Assembly: GCA_963736575.1 (NCBI GenBank)
Contig: CAVTPD010000001.1
Location: 1,922,001-1,986,000, forward strand
Direction of reading: 5' to 3'
Origin: CAVTPD01 sp963736575
GTDB lineage: Bacteria; Bacteroidota; Bacteroidia; Cytophagales; JAAEPT01
DNA length: 64,000 nt
The notes beneath the pieces were generated by a model. It saw nothing but the letters and a program-made list of their open reading frames with translations. It had not been told where the DNA came from and did no database searches. Position numbers and translations under genes: made by a program. Below are positions 16,048-25,805 of the stretch, piece after piece (the first letter of the stretch is position 1; each line of letters opens with the position of its first letter).

Positions 16048-19000
16048 TTATTCAGCATCATTACCTCCTTCACTTAAACTGTCCGACTTAATTTCTTCCA
16101 CATCTATTTCTTCAATTTCATATTCCAAGCTGTCTGATGCCGGCGGTTCCTCCTCTACCGAAATTTCTGCTAAACGGGCTTTTGCCTTCTTCTTAATGTC
16201 TTCTTTAGGGAAATTTTCTGCCAACGATGTTAAAGTAGCTTTCGCTTGGAACATCTCCTCTAGGGAAATATAATTTTCAGCAATTAATAAAAAGGATTTA
16301 CCCACCCAATCGGTGTAATCTGCAAAGTTCTTGGTAAGCTCTCTGGCCAATTCTAAGGATTGTGCGTATTTACCTTCTTTATTATAAAGCTCAGCTAATT
16401 CGTAATTGCCTTGCGCACCAAACTCATCGTTGTTATTGATTAAAGTAATGTATTTGTCAATGGCTTGTTCAACGTCTCCTTTCTGGTAGGTGATTTTGGC
16501 TTCGTATAATAAAGCATCGTTTTTAATGTAGCCAATGCCTTCTGCTTTTTGCTGCACTATTTTAGAATACGCTAAAGAAGTATCCAGTTCATTGGTATGG
16601 TAATAGGCTTTCATTAAGCCTAATAATCCTTCTAATTGTTTTCTTTGCGAAGTCACCACCTCTAACAATTGGTGGTTGTAGGTTTTCGCTTTTTCGTATT
16701 GTTGGTCTTCAATGGTTAATTTACCCAAACGAAGCAAAGCCTTCTCGCGGTGTTGCTCTGGACCACCTTCTACTACTTTTTCGAAGTATTTAATGGAAGA
16801 ATCCTTTTTATCTAAACTGTAATAAGAATCGGCCAAATAATAATAGGCTTCTTGGGTGTTTTTAGAATCTGGGTATTTATCTATAAAATTGGTAAAGCTT
16901 TTTACCGCCATTTTATTGTCTAGGTTTCTGTAAAACGATTCAGCCGTTTGGAATTTAATTTTCTCCAGTTCCTGAATTTCCGGGTTACAAGACTCAAACT
17001 TATCAAGTCGTTGATTGAATTCTGCCGTTTTATTTAATCTGCCTAATGTTTGTTGTGCCGAAGCCAAGGCTTGTGTGGCAATCTTTTCGGAACAATAATT
17101 AGCCAAAATGAAATCGTAATCGTTTAAAGCTTTATTGTATAATCCTTGGTTGTAAAACGAAATACCACGTTTTAAATACGCCAGAGACACAAAGGCATGT
17201 TCGGGATATGCATATATATAGGTAGTGAATTCTTTTTCGGACTGAACATAATTACCGTTCTCGAAATCTACTTTGGCAATTTGGTACATTGCTTTTGGAC
17301 GGTAAACCGATTTAGGGAATTTGTTTACAATCACACTAAAGCTGTTTTTAGCTTCTTCCGTTTTGTTGTCGTCAATGGCCAGTACAATACCGCGTTGATA
17401 AAAGGCATAATCTATATTGTATACCTTCAATTCTATGGCTTGGTTGTATTTCTGAACGGCTAAATCGTACTTCTTTTCAAAGAAATAACAGTCTGCTAAA
17501 CGCACTAAAGCATCCGGGTATAAAAAGTCTTTTTCGGCGTCGCTGGCATCAATAAAGCTTTTAAACTGGTATTTAGCACTTTCGTACTTTTCCTGATTAA
17601 ACAACAAATATCCCAAACCGTAATAAGCGCGGTTGTACTTTATATTCTTGTTGCTCTTGTAATGTGCAATTACCGAAACGTATAAAGGTTGCGCTATTTG
17701 GGGATCCCCTTTAATAGAGTATAAATCGGCTTTTAGAAGTTCTGCATCGTACTTTAATTCTTCGTCAACAGGAACGGAAAGCGATTTATCCAACAAACTT
17801 GCCGACATTGGAAATTGCCTTCTGTTGTACGATTCAGCCGCTTTTTTATAAGTTACTTCTTGATATACCTTTTTTAGATCCCAATCTAAACTGGGCAGCG
17901 ATTCTAAATAGGCAATGGCTTCGGTATAGTTTTTAGTACTTCGGTACGAAGAAGAAAGAATCTTTGCGACACCTTGTCTGTTTTTAGCGTTCTTAAATTC
18001 TGTAATGTACTTTTCTGAATACGCAATGGACTTAGAATAATCTTCGTTCTCGTAAGTCACTTTTACTAAGTTGTACAACGCTTCCTGACGGATATTTTCA
18101 TCAATTTTTACCGAATACGCTTGCTCAAACGCATTTTCAGCATACGGTTTATTGTCGGTCTTTAAATAAGATGTTCCTAAGTAAAAGGAAACATATTGTT
18201 TTAAGGTATCGTTTTGGGCGTTCACCAATTTTAAGTTTTCAATCGCTTTTTCGAATTCCCCCAATTGGTAGTATGAAAACCCTAAACGGTAACTCACTTC
18301 CGAATCTGCCGAACGAGCCACTTTCGCATAGGAAGAAAGGTAATTGGCGGCTTGCTTATAGTTTTTCATTTCGAAATAAGCGTTACCGGTTAACAATACA
18401 ATTTCGGCTTTGTTTGATAAGTTTTTATTGTCTAATACCGACTCTGCGTATTCTACCAAGGTTTGGTATTGTTGGCTGTGGTGGTAAATCTGAACCTTCA
18501 TATAAGGAACCACCGTGCTGTAAGCGGCGTTCTTTTCGGCTTCGTTAAAATCTTGCAAAGCCTCGTCAAACTTTTCCTTTTTAAACTTTATATAACCTGA
18601 ATAATAATGCGCGGCGTAGGTGTACGCGTTTTCGTAAATCTTTACTTCATCAAAAATAGGTTCGGCTTGATCTATGTCTTTTTCTACGAAATAAGAATAA
18701 GCCTGATTAAATCGGGCTTCTGTGTATTCATCTTTCGATAAATTCTTCTTGTCGGTTTTGGCGTAATACTCTGCCGCCTTTTCGTAATTCTTATTTTCAA
18801 AGTAATAATTACCCAGTTTGTAATACGCGCGCTTGGCTTCCGGCGTAGCGGGATAATTATGTACAAAGTCTTCAAACAAACCTTCTGCCCGGTCTTGTTC
18901 TAATTCTAAAGCCGAAAACGCCACATAATATTCGGCTTTGTAACAACGAATGGGCTGTGTACATTTTTCTAAATAGTCTAAGAAAGCGTGTTGCGCTGCC

Positions 19001-19146
19001 GAATATTTTTCCTTTCGGAACAAATCCATGGCCGATTCATACGAATCGTTTAGATCGGTTCTTTGCTGCGTATTTTGAGAAAAAGCAACAAGGGTTAAAA
19101 AACAAGCTACAACAAGTGAAAAGATTCTTTTTATTCCTGTCCGCAC
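16048..19146 (-). CDS. Large exported tetratricopeptide repeat protein
   Basis: The frame of 1032 residues opens at a GTG (19146) that begins a signal peptide (GIKRIFSLVVACFLTLVAFSQ); no nearby ATG exists. The rest consists of around twenty TPR motifs ('YYKLGNYYFENKNYEKAAEYY', 'LADCYFFEKKYDLAVQKY' and similar) and an acidic tail. It resembles YbgF/BamD-like periplasmic scaffolds but is far longer. As the first gene of the run TPR, barrel, HU-SPOR, ExbB, ExbD, TonB, it probably acts as a periplasmic or outer-membrane-associated assembly platform for that envelope system. Confidence 0.88.
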   Translation of the reverse strand: MRTGIKRIFSLVVACFLTLVAFSQNTQQRTDLNDSYESAMDLFRKEKYSAAQHAFLDYLEKCTQPIRCYKAEYYVAFSALELEQDRAEGLFEDFVHNYPATPEAKRAYYKLGNYYFENKNYEKAAEYYAKTDKKNLSKDEYTEARFNQAYSYFVEKDIDQAEPIFDEVKIYENAYTYAAHYYSGYIKFKKEKFDEALQDFNEAEKNAAYSTVVPYMKVQIYHHSQQYQTLVEYAESVLDNKNLSNKAEIVLLTGNAYFEMKNYKQAANYLSSYAKVARSADSEVSYRLGFSYYQLGEFEKAIENLKLVNAQNDTLKQYVSFYLGTSYLKTDNKPYAENAFEQAYSVKIDENIRQEALYNLVKVTYENEDYSKSIAYSEKYITEFKNAKNRQGVAKILSSSYRSTKNYTEAIAYLESLPSLDWDLKKVYQEVTYKKAAESYNRRQFPMSASLLDKSLSVPVDEELKYDAELLKADLYSIKGDPQIAQPLYVSVIAHYKSNKNIKYNRAYYGLGYLLFNQEKYESAKYQFKSFIDASDAEKDFLYPDALVRLADCYFFEKKYDLAVQKYNQAIELKVYNIDYAFYQRGIVLAIDDNKTEEAKNSFSVIVNKFPKSVYRPKAMYQIAKVDFENGNYVQSEKEFTTYIYAYPEHAFVSLAYLKRGISFYNQGLYNKALNDYDFILANYCSEKIATQALASAQQTLGRLNKTAEFNQRLDKFESCNPEIQELEKIKFQTAESFYRNLDNKMAVKSFTNFIDKYPDSKNTQEAYYYLADSYYSLDKKDSSIKYFEKVVEGGPEQHREKALLRLGKLTIEDQQYEKAKTYNHQLLEVVTSQRKQLEGLLGLMKAYYHTNELDTSLAYSKIVQQKAEGIGYIKNDALLYEAKITYQKGDVEQAIDKYITLINNNDEFGAQGNYELAELYNKEGKYAQSLELARELTKNFADYTDWVGKSFLLIAENYISLEEMFQAKATLTSLAENFPKEDIKKKAKARLAEISVEEEPPASDSLEYEIEEIDVEEIKSDSLSEGGNDAE

Positions 19147-19241
19147 GTGGTTCTATTATTTATTTTCAACATGAAAATTGATGAAATTTACTTTTAATTA
19201 AAGTTTTAACGGTTAATTAGACAAAATATTTATCCACTATA

Positions 19242-19991
19242 ATGAATTCTTTTCGCCGAATTATTCAGCTGACCGATTTACACATTACTGCCGAAGGTGA
19301 ACACACCAAAAACGGAATTGATACCGTAGAAAGAGCGGCCCTTCTTTTTAAAACCTTACGGAAGGAAGCCCATGATTTACTAGTTCTTTCGGGAGACCTT
19401 TGTTATTCTCTGGGCAACGAAGCCACCTACCGTTGGTTGAAAGAACAATTACAGGATTGGAAAGTTCCGGTGCAGCTTATTGGCGGTAATCACGATGATC
19501 TTTCGGTGATGAATAAAGTCTTTGCCGATTTCCCTCACTATTCCAATAAAGAGGCGTTTACTTTTTCTTTACACGGAAAGGAAATCCTTTTTCTAGAAAC
19601 GGGCAACGGTCTGGTGAGCGAACAACAACTGGAGTTTCTTAAAAATGCACTATCCAAAACTCAAAACCCAATACTCCTCTTCATGCATCACCCGCCTTTT
19701 TTAGGTAACGTACAATTTATGGATAAACGACATGCTTTAAAAAATACGGAACAAATGGAGGCTTTCTTTGCCCAATATCCTGAAAAGGAGTTTATCGTAT
19801 TCTGCGGTCATTACCATATTGAAAAGAGCATTCGGAAGAAAAATGTTACGTTGTACATTACACCTTCTCCGTTTTTTAATCTAAACCCCGATTACGACGA
19901 ATTTCAGCAGGAAAACACCTTAATTCCCTACCGCATTATTGATGTCTATGAGAAGGAACTGGATACAAGGGTGAAGTTTATTGATCGTTGA
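19242..19991 (+). CDS. Calcineurin-like metallophosphoesterase (CpdA/Icc-like)
   Basis: The 249-residue cytoplasmic protein has the full metal-ligand series: 'TDLHIT' near residue 12, 'SGDLCY' near 52, 'GGNHDD' near 81, 'MHHPPF' near 147 and 'CGHYHIEK' near 186. This order matches the class III cyclic nucleotide phosphodiesterases (CpdA/Icc), although substrate cannot be inferred. It is divergent from the large TPR gene, with about 95 bases between them. Confidence 0.85.
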   Translation: MNSFRRIIQLTDLHITAEGEHTKNGIDTVERAALLFKTLRKEAHDLLVLSGDLCYSLGNEATYRWLKEQLQDWKVPVQLIGGNHDDLSVMNKVFADFPHYSNKEAFTFSLHGKEILFLETGNGLVSEQQLEFLKNALSKTQNPILLFMHHPPFLGNVQFMDKRHALKNTEQMEAFFAQYPEKEFIVFCGHYHIEKSIRKKNVTLYITPSPFFNLNPDYDEFQQENTLIPYRIIDVYEKELDTRVKFIDR

Positions 19992-19994
19992 ATT

Positions 19995-20018
19995 AACGTC
20001 AGTGAGGACACTGACGTT
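19995..20018. repeat. Perfect hairpin after the phosphoesterase gene
   Basis: AACGTCAGTG-AGGA-CACTGACGTT is a ten-base perfect stem with a four-base loop right after the stop codon. No T-run follows, so it may stabilise the mRNA end or be a mobile hairpin rather than an intrinsic terminator. Confidence 0.6.
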
Positions 20019-20175
20019 GGCAGGGTTCCATGTTGTATAAGGTTTTATTAATGGTCTCTACTGCAGTCAAAATTTGTTAAAGCAGTAATATAAGCGGTTT
20101 TATTTTAAAATGAAAATTGAAATACTCCGGATAAGTAGCTTTGCGTTTGACACTTAGAGGTGGGGTAATGATCCC

Positions 20176-20240
20176 CCAGCGCGGAACTTAGTTCCGTGCT
20201 ACTACCCTCACGGATGTAACATCCGCGCTAGAGTGGGTAT
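20176..20240. repeat. REP-like double hairpin
   Basis: Two related GC-rich hairpins lie side by side: GCGCGGAACT..GTTCCGTGC (20179-20199) and CGGATGT-A-ACATCCG (20211-20225), the second nested in ACCCTCA/GAGTGGGT. This is the structure of extragenic palindromic repeats; GC content is clearly above the surroundings. Confidence 0.55.
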
Positions 20241-20448
20241 TTTTAGCTGAAAAGGCCAATTACAAGCTTAAATTATACAAAAATTGTTAAAAAAAAGGCT
20301 TGTTTAGTTCTGTTTGTGAGAGGGTTTGGTTTATTTAGGGGGGGGATTCCAAATATGTGCCACTGTAGTTCATGACAAAATATTAGGTTATTAATATGCA
20401 TCTAGAAAAATTTATGGGGAGTTACAGTATGGTATAATCCAAAGAGAA

Positions 20449-21740
20449 ATGTTGAATCAAGTAAAACAATATCTGAAAAAAGAAAAAATAATTTCTATAG
20501 AAGATTTTAAACCCGAAACTTACTTCTTTATGGATATACGCAAGCCTGACTCAAAAGATAAACTAATGATGGGATGCAATAAACTCTATTGATTTATTTA
20601 AAGTTCTTAAAGGTGAGGGTGTAATCTTGTGCAACAATTGAAGATTTTGGAATAACTCCAAGTAGTTTTATTTGTTATCGTTGGTCAGATGATAAATGGT
20701 TTGGTACTGTTTAGATCAGAGACATGGTGATGTAAATTCAAAGATTTTGACATCGGACAGATACCAGAAGAACTATTAGTGGGCTGATAGAATACAATGT
20801 AATAATACAACATAGACTAGTGAGAAAGATCATACCTCCCCCAGCATAGTTCTGATAAATGAATCAAAAATTGTAAAACGACTCTACAAATTAGGTCATT
20901 AGCAATTAAAATATGATGGAGATGGAGAAACACTAGTGAAAATACTTTTTAAAAGCAGTTGTAATATGTCTGACTTACTTTTTGATAAGCTAAATGAGTT
21001 TTGTGACCTAGACGTTTTTTAAACAGATATAACAAATAAAGAATTTTGAAGTCTTGTAAGAAAAATACTGGTAAAGGCTTATTCGAAGGTACTCATAATG
21101 ACCATTATAGAATTTCAGACAAATAAATATCTCAGATCAACAAAATTGTCCGCAATGTACTATTCCGTATTTTTCAAATCCGATTGAAGACTTTACTGAT
21201 ACTCGCACTACATTAACCGAAAAACCAGAATGGTTTTCTAAAAACGAAGAAATTGACTACTAAACCGTCTGGAATAAAATGTGGAATTGTAGAGACAACG
21301 GTTAAATTTCACCAAAAAAAAATTAAGAGGAAACGTATCTAATTATCTAGAATCATCAATCCTAAATGTTTTAGACCAGTAATCTACTTTTACTTCATCA
21401 ATTTGGACGCAAGGCTGTACTATTCCATAGCCCTATTATCCAGATGAAAGGGATGAGTTGTAACAAATGTCAAAATAACTTTAAGAATTCTAAGAGAGCT
21501 AAAAAAGAAGATAATCTATAATGGTGAGATATGTCTCCCAAAACCTATTTCGCCTGAAATAGAATTTCTTCCGAGGTAGTTCGAGTTCCTAAAGATCCAA
21601 GGTTCTGTCGTTTATGGCCGTGGCAAACTGAAAGAACGAATATGGTCTTTTAAATTACTGTCATCAAAAGCATTTGTTTCAGGTTGACGATTGAATTCTA
21701 GATTTCGAAGAAAATAGTAGGGTTTAACACAAGTATATGA
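20449..21740 (+). pseudogene. Decayed gene of unknown family
   Basis: A plus-strand frame starts at 20449 (MLNQVKQYLKKEKIISIEDF) and stops after 47 codons. Protein-like stretches then continue in changing frames with many stops, for example 'ATIEDFGITPSSFICYRWSD' near 20650, 'CPQCTIPYF' near 21160 and 'PKDPRF' near 21590. There are both frameshifts and in-frame stops over about 1.3 kb, so this is real decay rather than one error. I do not recognise the family. The surrounding hairpin repeats suggest an old accessory insertion. Confidence 0.4.
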
Positions 21741-21874
21741 ATTAAATCGAGGTTGTATAAAATGCAATAGCCCTAGCTGGCCTAATGTAGATTCTGTAAG
21801 GTTTAATCCACCGTAACAACCACGCATCGTTCACAAAGAAAGATTTGCAAGATGGTGGTCTCGCAACCCTTATC

Positions 21875-21995
21875 ATAGGATTTTTAATCCACCCTTTTTG
21901 AAAAACGGGGATTAAAAAATAGCCCCCCGTTACCGCCATTCTTTGAATGGTGGTTATCAATTAAGAAAACCACCACGGAAACCATGGTGGCACGG
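21875..21995. repeat. Cluster of short inverted repeats
   Basis: Three adjacent hairpins: TAATCC...GGATTA (around 21888-21916), CCATTC-TTT-GAATGG (21940-21954) and CCACCACGG-AAA-CCATGGTGG (21970-21991, one mismatch). No coding potential is visible. The cluster continues into dispersed repeat copy D. Confidence 0.45.
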
Positions 21996-22009
21996 TGCCA
22001 ACTATGAAA

Positions 22010-22038
22010 CGTCATTCCCACGAAAGTGGGAATCTCTC
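22010..22038 (+). repeat. Dispersed hairpin repeat, copy D
   Basis: CGTCATTCCCAC-GAAA-GTGGGAATCTCTC: a perfect ATTCCCAC/GTGGGAAT stem with the ends shared by the family. A further degenerate hairpin (TTCCGATaaccATCGGAA) follows at about 22114-22134. Confidence 0.7.
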
Positions 22039-22201
22039 AATGAAACTTCACGGTCACTTATAACTAAAAAGGGATTTATACTCATCCCTGTCAATATTTG
22101 AGGGATCATCGGATCATTCCGATAACCATCGGAACGATGATGATCGGGATTAGCTAACTTATAGTTAAATCGATAACGCGTTCGTGGAAAAGTACGAAAA
22201 T

Positions 22202-22234
22202 ACCGAAGACTTCGCTTGGAGCGAAGTCTTCGGT
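22202..22234 (-). terminator. Hairpin at the 3' end of hisB
   Basis: ACCGAAGACTTCGC-5 nt-GCGAAGTCTTCGGT is a perfect 14-bp stem 18 bases after the hisB stop. The minus strand continues with ATTTTC rather than a long U-tract, so termination may be partial. Confidence 0.55.
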
Positions 22235-22251
22235 TGTTTAAGGACAAACCT

Positions 22252-23352
22252 CTACAAAGTCCCTTTGGTACTAGGCACTTGTAAATCGTTGTAATCAATC
22301 TTTTTGGCCATTTTTATGGCTTTAGCAAGCCCTTTAAATATAGCCTCAATCTTATGGTGATCGTTATCGCCTTCGGCTTTAATATTTAAATTGCATTTAG
22401 CGGTATCAGAGAACGATTTAAAGAAATGGTGTACCATTTCCGTAGGTAAATCCCCTACCATATCCCGTTTAAATTTAACATCCCACTCTAGCCAAGGTCG
22501 GCCGGAAAAGTCAATGGCTACTTGTGCCAGGCAATCGTCCATGGGCAATAAGAAACCATAACGCTCAATGCCTTTCTTAGACCCGAAAGCCTGCAAAAAA
22601 GCTTCCCCTAAAGCCAATGCGGTATCTTCAATGGTATGGTGTTCGTCTATGTGTAAATCGCCCTCTACATTAATAAACAAGTCAGATTTTGAATGTTTAC
22701 CAATCTGATCCAACATATGGTCAAAGAAACCTAAACCCGTTTTAATTTGGGTTTTTCCCGTTCCGTCTAAATTAACGTGGATGTCAATATCTGTTTCTTT
22801 AGTAGTTCTAGTAACATTAGCTACTCTGGCATTTATGGTTAAGAATTCATAAATGATATTCCAGTCCATAGAAGTAAAAGCCGCTTCTTCATTTTCTTCT
22901 TCAGAAATAAAAATAGCTTTTGTACCTAAGTTTTTAGCCAACTGAACGTCTGTTGCACGGTCACCAATCACAAAAGAATTAGCTAAATCGTATTTATCGG
23001 CATCAAAATACTCGGTTAATAATCCTGTTCTTGGTTTACGCGTTGGTGCATTTTCGCTTTCAAAGGTTTTATCAATGTGTATTTTATCAAATACTATCCC
23101 CTCACCTTCTAAGATTTTAAGCATTTTATTTTGTGCCGGCCAGAAGGTATCTTCCGGAAAAGAATTGGTACCTAAACCATCTTGGTTGGTAACCATCACC
23201 AATTTAAAATCGGTTTCTTTCTTCAATTTCGCCAACACAGAAATGGCAGAAGGAAGGAATTCTAGCTTTTCTAAAGAGTCTACTTGAAAGTCTTCAGGCG
23301 GTTCAACGATGATTGTACCGTCTCTATCTATAAAGAGTACTTTTTGTTTCAT
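22252..23352 (-). CDS. hisB: Bifunctional histidinol-phosphatase/imidazoleglycerol-phosphate dehydratase
   Basis: HisB catalyses two steps of histidine synthesis. Residues 1-165 form a HAD phosphatase (nucleophile in 'FIDRDGTII', 'MVTNQDGLG', 'VIGDRATDV'). Residues about 175-366 form the dehydratase with manganese-binding 'GFFDHMLDQIGKHS', 'DEHHTIEDT' and 'NDHHKIEAIF'. The phosphatase loop that binds zinc through Cys/His in E. coli HisB reads 'DKTFESENAPTRKP' here and lacks the cysteines, as I recall is usual in Bacteroidota. No other his genes are within 20 kb. A TAAATTTG -7-like element lies at 23371-23378 on the minus strand. Confidence 0.93.
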   Translation of the reverse strand: MKQKVLFIDRDGTIIVEPPEDFQVDSLEKLEFLPSAISVLAKLKKETDFKLVMVTNQDGLGTNSFPEDTFWPAQNKMLKILEGEGIVFDKIHIDKTFESENAPTRKPRTGLLTEYFDADKYDLANSFVIGDRATDVQLAKNLGTKAIFISEEENEEAAFTSMDWNIIYEFLTINARVANVTRTTKETDIDIHVNLDGTGKTQIKTGLGFFDHMLDQIGKHSKSDLFINVEGDLHIDEHHTIEDTALALGEAFLQAFGSKKGIERYGFLLPMDDCLAQVAIDFSGRPWLEWDVKFKRDMVGDLPTEMVHHFFKSFSDTAKCNLNIKAEGDNDHHKIEAIFKGLAKAIKMAKKIDYNDLQVPSTKGTL

Positions 23353-23472
23353 GTTATTTTAATCTTGGCACAAATTTATCATAACTATACAAATGTGGAA
23401 ATTGAATTTTCACAGAACTTCAATTTGAGCTATATTACTATATCTTTGTTTATCCCAAAATATCTAAAAACT

Positions 23473-25803
23473 ATGAATAAGGCTTATTTTATTGCTTTAC
23501 AGTTTATTTTATTTTTTTCGCTTTCATTACAAGCACAAACTAAAGAAGGCACTTTTGAAGAAAACCGTAAAGATGAAATTGTAGAGTACAACCGTTATTT
23601 ACTTGATATTCAAGAAAAAATAATTGAAACGAAGGAAAACAAAAAAATCCTTTCGAACGATTTAGTAGGTATTTCTGCCTCTTTAGACAATTACGAAAGA
23701 ATTTTAGACAGTATTCAATTGCACGTTCGTTCACAAGAAGTTCTTCTAAAAAATAAAAAAGGAGAATTAATGGTGCTAGACAACGAAATGACGGAGTACC
23801 GTAAAAAAGCCATGGATTTAAGCAAAGAGTTGGAAGCTTCGCAAAGCAAACACGATTCTTTAAACAGCATTATTCATCAATTGCAGTCTTCTTACGACAG
23901 AACCGAACAACAAATACTTTTAAAGGACGAAAGAGCCACCGAACTGGGTAGAGAAGCAACTGTCTTAAACGGTAAAATAAGCCAATTAAGAAACGAAAAC
24001 ATTGAAAAAGGTAAACAGTCGCAAACCGAAAAAGAAAACCTTAGAAAACACAAAACCGATTTAGTGCTTCAGGAAGACAAACTGAAATACGAGCAAGAAA
24101 AGAAAGACCGTACCGAAGAAAAGCTGGAAAAGAAATACCAGAACAAACAAGACATTGTGCTTCAGATAAAATCGTTACAATCTGAAGAAGACGCAAAAAA
24201 AGCTAAAAAATTAGCCAATACCTCTTCTATTAATTCTTGGAAAAAGGAAATCACCGCCAACAAAAGCCAAATAGAAGCCCAAACTAAGAAACAAAACAAC
24301 CCCGATTTATCTTCGGAAGAATACACCGCTATTTCGGCAGAACTAACAAAACTTAGAGAATTAGAATCTAGCCGAAACAAAGAACTTCATCAGTTAGAGC
24401 AAGAAAACATAACTATTGAAACCGAAATAGATCAAAACCAAGAGAAAGTTAAACTGCTATTAGAAGATTCTAAAAACAACGAGACTGATATTGCTGCCCT
24501 AAAACAAGAGAAAAATGCTTCGCAAACCAACATGGAAGCACAACAGCTACAGGTAAGGGATTTAAGCGAAAAGAAAAGCCGTTCGGAATTAGAAATAAAT
24601 CACCTAGACGAACAGATAGCTAAAAACAATACCGAAATAGACGAACTGAATACCGAACTTCAGAATTTATTAGCCAACAAAACGGCTTTTGATACCGAAG
24701 TAAAAACTTTACAAAAAGACCGCGACGAATACAAAACCTTAATTGACGAAGATAAAGGAGCTGTGGAACAAGAAGCTGAAAACATGGATAAGCTTCGGAC
24801 TGAGATTGCTGTAATGAACAACAAACTTAAAACTACTGAAGAAGCTTATTTTGATAAGAAAGCAGAAATTAGTGGTTTTGCCAACAAAATAGACGAAGAG
24901 AAAATTGAATTAGAAGCTGCTCAGCTTAAAGTAAAACGAGTGGTTGCTAAAAACGACTCTATTCAGAAATACACTAGAACGGGCAACCCAACCACCGACA
25001 GCCTTGTGTTAACAGGGATTGAATTGGCATTAGAAGTACAAAAAGACACTGCTTTGTATTATTTTACCGAAGCAGTTAAAAAAGATCCTAAAGCCATTAA
25101 CGCCCGTTTCTTAAAAGCGTATACCTTATTTATTCATGCAGACAACAGCTTGGCTTTGGCCGAAATCAATAAGTTGATTGAACTGGACCCACGTTATATT
25201 AATGCCTTTAAGTTAAGAGCTAAGATTTATACCTACCAGAAAAAACATTTATACGCCGTAAAAGATTACGACCATGTAGTGTATTTAAATAAAGACGATG
25301 CTGAAGCTTATTTACACCGCGGCACCATGTATTATTTCGATTTAAACCAATACCAAAAAGCCTGCGAAGACTGGAACAAAGCTTTAACATTGGGCGCTGC
25401 AAAAGCCAACATTTACATTGCAGAACACTGTAACCTAGAAGATAAAACGGTTTACGAAGTAAATGCCTTGTCTAAAGTAGCTACCGAAAAAGATTACGGC
25501 TACGCTCCTACCAACCCCATTAAAGTAGGTAAAGACCAAAACGGTAGAGATTCTAACATTGACGCCTATTTTAAATTATTAAGAAGCCCTAACGGTAAAA
25601 AATTAATTTACCACCGTGTTGGTTCTTGCTGCCCTTACCCTTCTGATAATGGCATTAATGGAAAAGCCTTATTGTACAAATACCAAATAGATTACGACGG
25701 TAGAAGCGGTAAAAAAGAACCTATTTACATGTACATCACCTATTACGATTACGAATCACCTAAAGTGCCTATTGGTTTTCAAACCGAACACGAGATCTAT
25801 TAA
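23473..25803 (+). CDS. Exported coiled-coil/TPR protein with C-terminal small-lipoprotein-type domain
   Basis: The start is set at the ATG at 23473, which opens a signal peptide (MNKAYFIALQFILFFSLSLQAQ); the frame is open further upstream but overlaps hisB. The 776-residue product has a very long Glu/Lys/Gln-rich coiled coil at about 30-500. About three TPR motifs follow at 525-650 ('RFLKAYTLFIHADNSLALAEIN'). A C-terminal domain (about 665-776) carries 'KDYGYAPTNPIKVG', 'GSCCPYPS' and 'YMYITYYDY..KVPIGF'. That last domain resembles small Bacteroidota lipoproteins that databases sometimes call '2-dehydro-3-deoxyphosphooctonate aldolase'. Function is unknown; it is likely periplasmic or outer-membrane-associated. 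The siroheme gene follows after two bases. Confidence 0.85.
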   Translation: MNKAYFIALQFILFFSLSLQAQTKEGTFEENRKDEIVEYNRYLLDIQEKIIETKENKKILSNDLVGISASLDNYERILDSIQLHVRSQEVLLKNKKGELMVLDNEMTEYRKKAMDLSKELEASQSKHDSLNSIIHQLQSSYDRTEQQILLKDERATELGREATVLNGKISQLRNENIEKGKQSQTEKENLRKHKTDLVLQEDKLKYEQEKKDRTEEKLEKKYQNKQDIVLQIKSLQSEEDAKKAKKLANTSSINSWKKEITANKSQIEAQTKKQNNPDLSSEEYTAISAELTKLRELESSRNKELHQLEQENITIETEIDQNQEKVKLLLEDSKNNETDIAALKQEKNASQTNMEAQQLQVRDLSEKKSRSELEINHLDEQIAKNNTEIDELNTELQNLLANKTAFDTEVKTLQKDRDEYKTLIDEDKGAVEQEAENMDKLRTEIAVMNNKLKTTEEAYFDKKAEISGFANKIDEEKIELEAAQLKVKRVVAKNDSIQKYTRTGNPTTDSLVLTGIELALEVQKDTALYYFTEAVKKDPKAINARFLKAYTLFIHADNSLALAEINKLIELDPRYINAFKLRAKIYTYQKKHLYAVKDYDHVVYLNKDDAEAYLHRGTMYYFDLNQYQKACEDWNKALTLGAAKANIYIAEHCNLEDKTVYEVNALSKVATEKDYGYAPTNPIKVGKDQNGRDSNIDAYFKLLRSPNGKKLIYHRVGSCCPYPSDNGINGKALLYKYQIDYDGRSGKKEPIYMYITYYDYESPKVPIGFQTEHEIY

Positions 25804-25805
25804 TT

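Noticed and set aside
18171..18875. Frames within the large TPR gene on either strand
   Set aside because: They are shadows of the well supported TPR reading frame.
19995..20018. Hairpin considered as an intrinsic terminator of the phosphoesterase gene
   Set aside because: It has no T-run; kept as a hairpin repeat only.
21612..21960. Two minus-strand frames of about 70 codons
   Set aside because: They lie across the decayed gene end and inverted-repeat cluster; no domain, no promoter, mixed composition.
22002..22298. 98-codon frame overlapping the 3' end of hisB
   Set aside because: It runs through the hairpin repeats and into hisB in another frame, with Arg-rich shadow composition.
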